Shown here one piece after another: positions 19,978 through 30,546 of a stretch of 64,000 nt of DNA. The DNA is taken from the NCBI RefSeq assembly GCF_964340395.1, contig NC_135569.1, positions 4,510,040-4,574,039 on the forward strand, written 5' to 3'. The stretch's first letter is position 1; each line of letters opens with the position of its first letter. The DNA comes from Glandiceps talaboti. Its lineage: Eukaryota > Hemichordata > Enteropneusta > Spengelidae. The position numbers were made by a program, and so were the translations under genes. The notes under the pieces are model-generated. The model ran no database searches. It was not told the origin of the DNA and saw only the letters and a program-made list of their open reading frames with translations.

Positions 19978-22900
19978 ATGGTTCGAGTGTACCCAACCAC
20001 AGGTAAGCACGTCGTTTACTGTTCGAGTTTTTAGCTTAATCGTATTCAACAGGTTTGATAGTGTAGTCTGTGCTCCCGAAATCAATTAACTCCGTGCGGC
20101 GCTTCAATGGTCCCTACCCGGCGACAATGCATAGATGCAGAGCTAATTAACTTTTGAGACTAAGAATGTTTACGGTGACGACTGTGACCCAAAGCGGGTA
20201 CGCGCACTTGTCTCGTATACCGCATCCGGCTAATCACCCCACCACAAACACACCCCTTCCCACCTCCACTTTTGTCGATCGATCAATAGATGAAAGAAAG
20301 GCCGGTAACAGCTGAGAATATCACGCGATATATGCAACTGGTAACACGATGTATGGTATATTGGTAGTCCTGCTTGCGGTGTCAAGAGAAGTCGCCCAGA
20401 TCATGCAACTTGACCAAGTTGATGCAAGTATCACCGGTGATACTTCCACGGCCAGAAGGAATCGGCCAGTAATCAAAACTAATATACTGTATATTACGTC
20501 AGTAAATTATCACAAACCTAAAAAAGCAAAGTTTTGAAAGCAAGGTATTAATTTGTTGTTTCTATATGTAAATTGATGTATATGTACACTCAGAAGGGTG
20601 GTACATACCAGGGGGCATAGAAATGTGCTGACAGAGACAAGACAGTTCTGCCAAAAGTGACAAATTATTCAATGTTAGAAGCATTCTCTTGAACCAAAAT
20701 ACTGAGGCTAGCAGTGAGAATGAAACTGAAGCTCCCAACAGTGTTTATTTCCCATAATGCCTTGCCCCAGGGTACAATTGACATCTCCTAAGCCAGATTT
20801 GCTCATTTTTGTGACTGTTTTTTGAGAGGTTGTGTAATGCAGGGATGGTGAAAATCGATTTCTTGGTCCATTGAGCATAATTTCAATACAACTAAGATAA
20901 AATCAACCTTGTGTTTGTTCCCCTTTAGGAAATTTCATCAACTTGAGCAAGTCTACCCAACCAAATGTCTACAGCTCTGTTATATAATCTGGCTGTGACA
21001 GTGCTGTAACAACAGTGCTGTGGCAGCAGTGTAACTAGTCTATTATGTTAGCACTGTTATGTTAAACGTTTCATTGATGATACACTTCACTAACACTGCT
21101 GTAAAACAAAATGTTCCATCAGTGCTGTTACAGTGCCGCATTGTTGGAACATGAACAGTAATGTAACTGTTGTGTAACTATAATGTAACAGCACTGTAAT
21201 ACCTATGTTTCCACATCACTGTTACAGTGTTGTTGGCACATGCATGGTACATTTATGTAACTATGGTATAACTATATAATATTGCAACAATGCTTTAACA
21301 GTTACACTAATGTTCCATAGCCTATACACAACAATAACACTGCTGCAATGCATATGTTGAAACAGTGTTGCTACAGTACTTTTGAAACATACAGTAATGT
21401 AGCTGTTGTGTTTCTAACTATACATTTTGCAGCAGCAGCACTGTAACATTGTTGTAACAGCAATGTACATTAAGAAACAGACCCATTATATCGCTGTGGG
21501 TATTCTGCCATAGCTTGATGTTCAACAGTGCTGTAACAGTGCTGTTACAGCAATATAGTTACACCACAGTTACATGAATGTACCATACATGTGCCAACAG
21601 CACTGTAACAGTGATGTGACAACATAGGCGTTACAGTACTGCTGCAATATATAGTTACACAACCATTACATTACTGTATCATTCATGTTCCTATATTGTA
21701 ACAGCACTGTTTGATGTTCAGCAGTGCTGTTACAGTGCTGTTACAGGAATATTACATGACTGCAAGACTTTAGTGATATATGATCACGCATAATGTAGAA
21801 CCATAAATGAATATTTAACATGTATTTTCTCTTTTTTTCCCCTCTGTAGTTGCATGCATTGTAGTGATACTAATCACAGTATACATATTGATGTACCATC
21901 TACCTCCACCAACTACACAGACAAAGAAAAGTGATGGACTGAAAGGCAAGTCAATGCGTTAGATACTTACATCACCAAAAGTTTAAAGACCCAGTTTTAA
22001 TGGGGAACTTGCAATCCAGACTGAGCATGCTCAGACGCAAAGGACCATGGGATTATCTGTGGTTATTGTAATAACCTAATCTGGAGCTACCGATAAAATA
22101 AACCTCCCACAATGGTCAGGGTTACTATGAATTGAATATCTGTGGTTACAAACAATGTATCAACATTGTTTTCAATACTAATTGATTAGTATTTATTATC
22201 ACATTTCCCATGATGCAACATTCAACATGGCGGATTGCAAGTTCCCTATTCAGTGACTGAATCAGATAAAATTTAGGAGTAAAAACAGTTGTCTGGCAGA
22301 GCTATATAGAAGATATTGGTCCAAAACAAAAGAATAATTTCATGTAATCCTGTCAGCTCCACTGATAAAATAACACTAAGATGAGAATCTGGGATTGAAA
22401 CCCTGGCCTTTAAGGCAAACCACCTGTGTGGTTGTCAGTGTGCCCTCTAATGATAGCCAAATTTTGTTGTTGTGAGTCAAAATGATAAAAACTGGCATTT
22501 CTTGTGAGTCACCACATAGAAAGAGGGGACCACCAAATTTTGTGCGTCAGTGGAATCTAACAAAACAGTTTCAACATGTTCCAGTTACAGCAAGTGCAGA
22601 TTCAAATACTTGTTGTAATAATCTCCTCTGATTGTTGATACTGCAGACACACATACACTATGGGCACATAGCAATGGAGAACCAGTTTATGTTTTATTAA
22701 CATCCGATGCTAGTACACTAGGTGGTATGGTGACAACTATTCACAGTGTCTACAAAAACGCTAAAGGACCTGTCAAATTTCTATTGGTAGTTGATAAAGG
22801 CAGTAAAGAACATCTCAGGTAATGTAAAGAGACTTGGCTTTTACAACAAATCATTGTTTTGTCTAAAATATGGTCTGTTCAATGTCATAACTGAACAGTT

Positions 22901-23004
22901 GTCAATTTTGCCATAGTTAGCACAATTGAACTGAGGTCCAGCATGCTATAGGCATCAAGTTTTGTCTGTGTGTGTGTGTATGTGTGTGTGTATGTGTGTG
23001 TGTT

Positions 23005-23042
<38 letters not shown>

Positions 23043-23706
23043 TGCGTGTGTGTGTATATGCCAACAACTTAAAGTGAAAAGCTGCTGGATCGATTGATTT
23101 CAAATTTGGTAGGGACATGACTTATGGTGTGTAGATGAAAAATGAAAGCGATCCGATCAGTGGTGTTCAAGCCTGGGGGGCAAGTATGGTGTTAGCAACA
23201 CGCTTTCACTACAGTTGGGAAAAGACTGAGTGACATCTCTTTATGTTGATATGTATGTCACCAAGTCTTAATAGATGATATATTTATATATTGCAGGACA
23301 TGGATGACTCATTCTGAGCTCAGAAATATCACTTATACTTTAGCTGTATTTGATGAAGGATGGGTGAAGGGTAAAATTGCCATACGAGGTGGAAGACCTG
23401 AGTTGGCTACACCTGTAAGTGACTTTATTGTTAAATGAAGAACACCATTCCAGGAAATAGAAGTATTTTCTTAAAACTTTGAGTTCTGGAGAGTCATTTC
23501 ATGAATTCACATCACATAAATTTTGCACGAATGCCAAGAAACGCAAAATTGAAACTATTTTTCATGTCTATTGTTCTCACAATAACACCCACCATTAATT
23601 CCTGCGTACGTACCAGGATACGTACGTACGTACGTACGTACGTACATACATACATACATACATACATACATACATACATACATACATACATACATGTATG
23701 TATGTA

Positions 23707-23774
<68 letters not shown>

Positions 23775-23843
23775 TACGTACGTACGTACGTACGTACATA
23801 CATACATACATACATACATACATACATACATACATACATACAT

Positions 23844-23912
<69 letters not shown>

Positions 23913-23917
23913 TACAT

Positions 23918-23952
<35 letters not shown>

Positions 23953-26764
23953 TACATACATACATACATACATACATACATACATACATACATACATACA
24001 TACACACACACACATACATACATACATACATACATACATACATACATACATACATACATACATACATACATACACACACACATACATACATACACACATA
24101 CATATGTAGTAGATGATTTTACAGGGATATTTATTGTTACCTTGGTGATGACTATAAAGATAGAATAACAACTGTGGCAATTAGATGTTGTAGGTATGTT
24201 GATTTTCATTGTAATTGACTGTTGCCATGGTGTTTTATTTGTTTTTTTCAGTTGAATTTTGCCAGATTTTATATACCACAGCTATTTCCAGATATCAATG
24301 GCAGGATAGTGTATTTAGATACTGATGTCATTGTACAGGGTGACATCATAGAATTAAACAACACTGTTATCAATCCTGGACACATCGCTGCATTTTCTGA
24401 AGACTGTAGTTCCCTTTCTAAAAGATTTAACTTGTTCCAGGTAAGCTATCCACCCTAATTTGACAGTGGAATAATCTCAGCTTTATTTGGGAATGAATGA
24501 ATTGGATTCAACCATTTACTAATTTAGGTATGGTGGCTTGGCTATATATTGCTGGTGTAACCCCTTTCGCTGCATTTGATCCTGATTGGTCCCCTCCAAA
24601 CCTGTACTGTGTCTGAGCTTACATTTACTTAACCATATAAATGGGTAGATACCTGATGGGGTGACAATAGCCATATAAATGGGTACTAAACAGGTTAATA
24701 AAGCCATGTTAATCGGTACCCAACAGGGTAACTAAGGCCATATAAGTGGGCACCGGACAGGGTAACAAAAGCCATGTAAATGGATACTAAACATGGTAAC
24801 AAAGCCATGTAAATGGGTACCCAACAGGGTAACAGAAGCCATATAAATGGGTACCCAACAGGGTAACAAAAGCCATATAAATGGGTACCAAACAGGGTAA
24901 CTAAGGCCATTTAAATGGTCACCAAACAGGTTAATAAAGCCATGTAAATTGGTACCCAACAGGGTAACTAAGGCCATATAAGTGGACACCGGACAGGGTA
25001 ACAAAAGCCATGTAAATGGATACTAAACAGGGTAACAAAGCCATGTAAATGGGTACCCAACAGGGTAACAGAAGCCATATAAATGGGTACCAAACAGGGT
25101 AACAAAGCCATGTAAATGGGTACCAAACAGGGTAACTAAGGCCATATAAATGGGAATGTGACAAAGTAACAAAAACAACATAAATGGGAACCTGGTACAA
25201 TGATCTTACCCTTCAAGTGTGACTTTTTGTGACTAACTGGACATCAACTAAGGCAGCTAGGATGAAATCAGCTTTACCTTTGTTTCCCTCTAACAGACAA
25301 CATCAGCATTGACATGTAACTTTAAACCGTAACTTCTTATTGTCTTCACAGAACAACTATGCAAACTTTATTAATTTTCAAAATGAGCACGTGAAAGCTC
25401 TAGGAATGAGTCCAATGGCTTGCTCTTTTAGTGCTGGAGTGTTTGTCGCAGACATGCAGGCTTGGAAAGATGGAAAAGTTACAGAAAAATTAGAATTTTG
25501 GATGAGTCTTAACACAGAGTAAGTATACAATACTGGTAAAAGTAACACAGAACCCAGTGTCATCAATTTAACTTGTTTTAAATATGGGACAGTTTTCAAA
25601 ATTAATAGATCATTTACTGTATGTTTATTTGCATACTCATATATTCATTTGCATAATAATGCATCATTTGCATATCCATACATTCATCAAGACATCCATA
25701 GAATGAATTGTAGGCACATATTGCATTTGCATATCTGAATTCATTTGCATACACATCCTTATCTTCACTTGCATACCCATACCTCATTAGCATATCCATA
25801 CATTAATATGTGTATCTCTATATTAATTTGCATATTTCTGCATACAATTAGCATATCATTAAACCGATTTCATTGGTGATGAAAATGTTGATTTTTATTT
25901 TTCAATGTAGGATGGATGTATTTGGAAACCAGCGTGGTGGGGGTGCATCACAGCCACCAATGCTTATTGTATTTTATGGAAAGCATTCAACTATAGAGCC
26001 ATTTTGGCATGTCAGACACTTAGGTGAGTTATGACTGACTTAGTTGAGTTATATGACTGGCTTAGGTGAGTTATCTGATTGGCTTAGGTGAGTAATCTGA
26101 CTAACTTGGGTGAGGGATATGACTGACGAAGGTAAGTTATCTGACTGATTTAGGTGAGTTATCTGGCTGACTTAGGTGAGTTACCTGACTGACTTAGATG
26201 AGTTATCTGGCTGATTTAGGTGAGTTATCTGGCTGACTTAGGTGAGTTATCAGACTGACTTAGGTGAGTTACCTGACTGGCTTAGTTGAGTTATCTGACT
26301 GACATAGGTTAGCTATCTGACTGACTGACTTAGGTGAGTTATCAGACTGACTTTCTCATAGTATGTCTAAATGCTGTGTTTGTGTTTGTGTTTGTGTTTG
26401 TGTTTGTGTTTGTGTTTGTGTTTGTGTTCTGACTGCAACTGGATATGAATAGTTTGTACGTAAATCAAAACTGAAATAGGTAATGTTCAAACGTCACAAT
26501 TGCCTAATTATATGATGTATCTTTTAGTGTAACATGTTGTCAGACAAATCGTTTTAACTAAATACTTCATGATTTCTTACTTTAACAGGTTGGTCAAGTG
26601 GAAGTCGATATTCGGAGGAATTTTTGAAACATGCCAAGCTCCTTCACTGGAATGGTAGTTTTAAACCATGGAAAGGCAAGGCACAGTATAGCCAGATGTG
26701 GGATAAATACTATGTACCTGATCCAACGGGAAAGTTCCGAGTTGTACGGAGATTTGTCAACTAA
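19978..26764 (+). CDS. GLT8D1: Glycosyltransferase 8 domain-containing protein (GLT8D1/2-like)
   Basis: A Golgi type II membrane glycosyltransferase of family GT8. The acceptor in animals is not firmly known. Eight exons join in frame: 19978-20002, 21850-21945, 22647-22818, 23297-23414, 24252-24440, 25352-25518, 25911-26023, 26589-26764. The product is 351 aa (human GLT8D1 about 371). A signal anchor spans residues 9-24. The GT8 fold starts at PVYVLLTSDASTLGGMVTTI. The metal/nucleotide-sugar motif is Asp160-Thr-Asp162 in YLDTDVIVQGD. Also present are NFARFY, SFSAGVFVADMQAWK, VFYGKHSTI, HWNGSFKPW and PDPTGKF. Intron 2 uses a GC donor (GCAAGT at 21946). An upstream ATG at 19964 in another frame overlaps the start and could lower translation. 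The choice between GLT8D1 and GLT8D2 is by synteny with SPCS1. Confidence 0.95.
20985..21770. repeat. Large foldback of CTGTAACAGTGCTGTTACAG-like units
   Basis: Self-similar DNA dominated by short palindromes such as AACAGTGCTGTTACAG. About 85 bp at 21186-21270 pair with 21549-21640 as an inverted repeat at roughly 90 percent, including CACATCACTGTTACAGTG and TTGGCACATG. The dyad centre is near 21412. It ends some 80 bp before GLT8D1 exon 2. Confidence 0.8.
22001..22250 (+). mobile_element. MITE, GGGAACTTGCAA termini, copy 1
   Basis: A 250-bp element closely matching 39764-40015 in inverse orientation. The ends are GGGGAACTTGCAAT and ATTGCAAGTTCCCTATT, giving terminal inverted repeats. It contains the palindrome CTGAGCATGCTCAG. 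No coding capacity. It lies in GLT8D1 intron 2. Confidence 0.85.
22275..22450 (-). mobile_element. SINE-like repeat, family B
   Basis: Its core matches the 8127, 13160 and 61645 copies. On the minus strand a good B box GGGTTTCAATCCC is visible (about 22410-22422), with GGTTTGCCTTAAAGGCCAGG ahead of it as in a tRNA anticodon/variable arm. This is the best-preserved tRNA-like head of the family. Confidence 0.7.
22940..23205 (+). repeat. Dispersed repeat around a (TG)n tract
   Basis: A (TG)n microsatellite (about 22970-23055) is followed by AACTTAAAGTGAAAAGCTGC, TGGATCGATTGATTTCAAAT and a GATCCGATCAGTGGTGTTCA segment. That combination is typical of a dispersed repeat. It lies in GLT8D1 intron 3. 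Confidence 0.5.
23436..23500 (+). repeat. Interspersed repeat, family C
   Basis: GAACACCATTCCAGGAAATA then AACTTTGAGTTCTGGAGAGTC. It matches 37128-37200 and 40476-40540. The type is unknown. Confidence 0.65.
23618..24108. repeat. 491-bp alternating pyrimidine-purine tract
   Basis: Blocks of CGTA, CATA, TGTA, TGCG (about 17 units), CGTA, CATA, CA, CATA, CA and CATA follow each other. Every junction keeps strict pyrimidine-purine alternation from 23618 to 24108. The GC-bearing TGCG/CGTA core is the most Z-DNA-prone part. The tract fills GLT8D1 intron 4 up to about 140 bp before exon 5. Confidence 0.97.
24630..25195. repeat. ~34-bp minisatellite in GLT8D1 intron 5
   Basis: About sixteen copies of GGGTAACAAAAGCCATATAA-ATGGGTACCCAACA with higher-order blocks: about 24780-24860 repeats at 25010-25090. 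Minus-strand open frames here are artefacts. Confidence 0.93.
25620..25860. repeat. ATTTGCATA-rich tandem region
   Basis: At least six ATTTGCAT octamers plus several TTAGCATAT and CTTGCATA variants occur in 240 bp, spaced 15-30 bp, in GLT8D1 intron 6. It is a decayed minisatellite whose unit is a perfect POU octamer. Confidence 0.75.
26018..26352 (+). repeat. Minisatellite that repeats the exon 7 splice donor
   Basis: A unit of about 23 bp (CTTAGGTGAGTTATCTGACTGA). The first unit straddles the GLT8D1 exon 7 end at 26023, so the real donor GTGAGT is followed by about ten more perfect or near-perfect donors within 330 bp. Confidence 0.93.
26376..26428. repeat. (TGTGTT)n microsatellite
   Basis: Eight to nine hexanucleotide units in GLT8D1 intron 7. 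Confidence 0.92.
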
Positions 26765-26804
26765 TGAAAGGAACATTCCCCTTTATGGCTATGTACGACA
26801 GTGG

Positions 26805-27360
26805 AAGACATGATATAGCTATATGCTGTATGTTATGACAGAGAACTAACATGATATAGCTCTATGCTGTATGTTATGACAGAGAACAGACATGATATAG
26901 CGATATGCTGTAAGTTATGACAGAGAACAGACATGATATAGCTCTATGCTATATGTTATGACAGAGAACAGACATGATATAGCTATATGCCATATGTTAT
27001 CACAGAAAAAACATGAAATAGCGATATGCCATATGTTATGACAGAGAACAGACACGATATAGCGATATGCCATGTTATGACAGAACAGACACGATATAGC
27101 AATATGCCATATGTTATGATAGAACAGACACGATATAGCGATATGCCATATGTTATGGTAGAGAACAGACATGATATGGCAATATACCATATGTTATGAC
27201 AGAGAACAGACATGATATGGCAATATACCATATGTTATAACAGAACAGACTTGATTTAGCTGTATGCAATATCTTATACCAGAGTACAAACATTCCATAT
27301 GTTATGACAGAGAATATACCTATATGCCATATGTTATGACAGAGAACAGACATGATAGGG
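26805..27360. repeat. 41-bp minisatellite, GLT8D1 3' UTR
   Basis: About thirteen copies of GACAGAGAACAGACATGATA-TAGCTATATGCCATATGTTAT starting about 40 bp after the stop codon and ending in a poly-G run (27359-27377). It is likely transcribed. Confidence 0.93.
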
Positions 27361-28091
27361 GGTGGGGGGGGGGGGGGTGTTACCAAGAAAGTCCCTGTAC
27401 ATTGAATTAGCAATGTGGATGAAAAATGTACATTTTAATATTTTTGGATTTTTAAAGTTGCTTTATTTGTTTAAAATAACAACTAAAAACCCATTTCTCA
27501 TCCATTCTGCCACTTAGTATCTCTGTATGTTTGCCTTCTTGCCTTTTTGATGTATTCAAATTTACACTTGTTCTTACTCATACTAATATATGTACTGTAG
27601 AAGTTGTATGCAACACATTTAACTAGTGGAAGTAGACTGGTGGTGCACAGTCACAGCTATAAATAGCCATCTGTGTTATTTACTGCTGTAAAATGAAGGA
27701 AGGTTACAACTTGTAAGTTATGTAAAACTCAAGTAAAACATTTGCATGATTTGTCACACTCATTTACAACATCCTTATCAAATGCAAAAAGTATATGGTT
27801 TCAATTACTTTCTCAGCAATCACATATAATGTATGTGACTTCCAAACTCAAGTGCCTTTATTTTCTGTCTTGGCATTCCCATTCTCACAAACCAGAGCTG
27901 ATATATTTTCTGTGCCATGACACTGCAAAATATCAAGCCTCTTGACTGTGCGTCTTCAATGGTTGTCGTAAAAAAGGCTGTGGTTTACAATGATGTAACA
28001 TTCCCCTGCAAGAATTGTTCATGTAAATTCTGAAAGAATTTACTAAATTTGCACAGTTTAAATAGTGTGTGAGCTATGTAACAGCCAATGC

Positions 28092-28310
28092 GATTGGTTC
28101 TCATTGAATTGATGTTAGAACACCATGATAGCTATAACAGTGTATTTGATTGGTTCTCATTGAATAGATGTTACAACACCATGATAGCTATAACAGCCTA
28201 TGTGATTGGTTCTCATTGAATAGATGTTACAACACCATGATAGCTATAACAGCCTATGTGATTGGTTCTCATTGAATAGATGTTACAACACCATGATTGC
28301 TATAACATCA
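28092..28310 (+). repeat. 56-bp tandem repeat, four copies
   Basis: Copies start at 28092, 28148, 28204 and 28260 with GATTGGTTCTCATTGAAT. Copies 2-4 are nearly identical. Each carries an inverted CCAAT box. Confidence 0.93.
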
Positions 28311-28599
28311 TTGACCTCTATTTCAAAACTTTGTAAGGTCACCCCTGATTTTTTTCATGATTTTAACAGAAATGGGTTTGACGTTTCTTGAACTAAATAA
28401 CTCAGAAGTTTAAGATATTTATAGCCAAGGTGCTTACTAAATTGACATCAGGCTGACTGGGTGCTTGCAAATCAAAAAGGAATTCTTTACCTGTACTGAA
28501 TATGAACAGCCTTGTAAACATAGTACTGTCGTCACGTTCATTTTGGTGCACGAAAAATTTGGCAGAACCACAATTTAGAATGTGTCGGGTACACTTTAA

Positions 28600-28860
28600 T
28601 TTTGGTGGACAGTGCAATGGAAAGGTAGACACTACTTGTAAATAACATATCCAGTCGGCCTGCCACACTCAGTGCAATTGTTGTTGACACCTTTCACAAC
28701 AACTGAATATAGAGATATGATAACTTGTAAAGTGGGTTAGTATGACTTATGTCTTTGGAAAAAGCTTCTGTAAAGTATGTTAATGCAACTTATTTCACTG
28801 AAAAAACTTTGGTGCGTATTCAGCTAAAGTTAATCCAACTCCCAAAACTACAACTACAAT
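28600..28860 (+). repeat. Interspersed repeat, family E copy 2
   Basis: Homologous to 9985-10250. It includes GTAGACACTACTTGTAAAT and GTTGACACCTTTCACAACAA. It ends at a (CA)n tract (28871-28914). Confidence 0.6.
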
Positions 28861-28869
28861 ATCCTAATC

Positions 28870-28916
<47 letters not shown>

Positions 28917-29433
28917 CCATCTTGTCATATCTGCTTCTCTACAATAAACATCTTGAAGACATAATATGTATTCCATTTGAAAATAATGTTAGGCTCATTC
29001 ACAAGAAGACTATGTCACTGCCCTCACTGGCCTGCTCTGAAAGGGGTTGACTGATATGTGAGGGCGCCCCATCACTGTGTACTTTACAGACTAGTCTAGT
29101 TCCAAACTGGGACAGTAATATGTATTAAGAACTTCACTACTTTCCCCCAAAAGTGTATATAACTGTCTGTCATGGAACTAGACTACTTACAGACTTCTTA
29201 ACAACCAAGATTTAAATAAACCAAAGAAACCATCTGTGTTTAATAGGTATTAACTTTTTTGAATATTGATAAAAATACTTCTTTGTAATATTGTAGAAGA
29301 ATGTATATGTAGTTGTCTTTTTTCATAAAATAATAAAAGGCAAGAATTTCACCTTTATAAGTTATGTTATTTTCTTTATGTTTTTAATTAGCACAACTGA
29401 ACAACAGATGTACTATCAGCATGGTAAAGTGTC

Positions 29434-29436
<3 letters not shown>

Positions 29437-29472
<36 letters not shown>

Positions 29473-29690
29473 ATGTATGTATGTATGTATGTATGTATGC
29501 ATGTATGTGTGTGTGTATGTATGTATGTGTGTATGTCTGGTGTATATGTGTATGTTCACGAGTGTGTGTTTATGTATGTGTGTGTGTATGTGTGTATGTA
29601 TGCGTGTGTGTGTATGCATGTGTGTGTATGTATGTGTGTATGTATGTATGTATGTATGTGTGTGTATGTATCGGTATGTGTGTATGTGTT
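29437..29690. repeat. (TG)n/(GTAT)n microsatellite
   Basis: TG block, GTAT block, then mixed TGTG/TATG sequence with interruptions. Confidence 0.95.
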
Positions 29691-30546
29691 ATAACCAGGT
29701 TATAACTAATATCTATTGTCTAAAGTTTAGAAAAAATGGTATTTGTTCCTAATTGATAAACATAATTACTCTAATAACCACAGTTACCGGTAATAACAAT
29801 GTTTTTAAAGATTGTCAAAATACTGAATTTTATGAAACTAATTTTTATTTGTAAATTCAATGAATAATTGTAGAAAATGAATATAACAACCAATATGGAC
29901 AATTTCCGGGCTGTGTTTATGACTTGCAATTATCAGACTGACTTAATTAGGTGAGTAATTCACCATTGATAATTGCGATCGTTGTTTAAAAAGCTTGACG
30001 CACTCAATCCTGGTCATTTAGATGTGAATAAATCTGTCCACCTCATGCTGCTCAGTGTTCACATTCTGCATATGTTGAGAGACATCAAGAAAACGGATAA
30101 TTCCAGATAATTTATAGGTATGTGTATTTTACGAGGGACTATGTTTTTAAAATGCATGGTTCAGAATTTTACATCAACATTTTCTTCATGAATCACATTA
30201 ATTGTTTTGATTAGGGATGGAGCAAAATTTACAGTGGTGGGGAGGGAGAAGAGAAAAGGGAAAGAAATTCGGGGTCTAAAGGGATCGAGTCCTTGAAAAT
30301 TCTGATGGTGTGAAAGAGGTGCATGTTCTTGCATATCTGCAAACTTTCTTGCGGCAAAGCAACAATAGTGTATACAATATGCATCATTAAGATATATTTA
30401 AATATGAGGCAGGTGGTAATCTGTGAGAATGTGTGTTCATGTCTGCCTTAATATCTCTATACAATATGACATACTGCAGACAACTTATTCTGTATCAACT
30501 GCGTAACTCATCAAACAATTCTCCTTCTTTGCAGGGTACTCACATC

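Larger units (their letters stand above)
26765..30546. other. GLT8D1 3' flank and intergenic region
   Basis: It begins with the presumed 3' UTR, dominated by a 41-bp minisatellite. A 56-bp tandem array, a family-E repeat, (CA)n and (GTAT)n microsatellites follow. Plus-strand AATAAA signals occur near 28940 and 29213, and none was found close to the stop. No further coding exon was recognised. A non-coding first exon of the next gene may lie here. Confidence 0.45.

Noticed and set aside
24519-25200. Minus-strand hydrophobic repeat proteins
   Set aside because: A 34-bp minisatellite read in three frames. There is no splice or start context and it lies inside a GLT8D1 intron.
26915-27413. Minus-strand HIxCLFCHN-type repeat proteins
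   Set aside because: Translations of the 41-bp minisatellite in the GLT8D1 3' flank.
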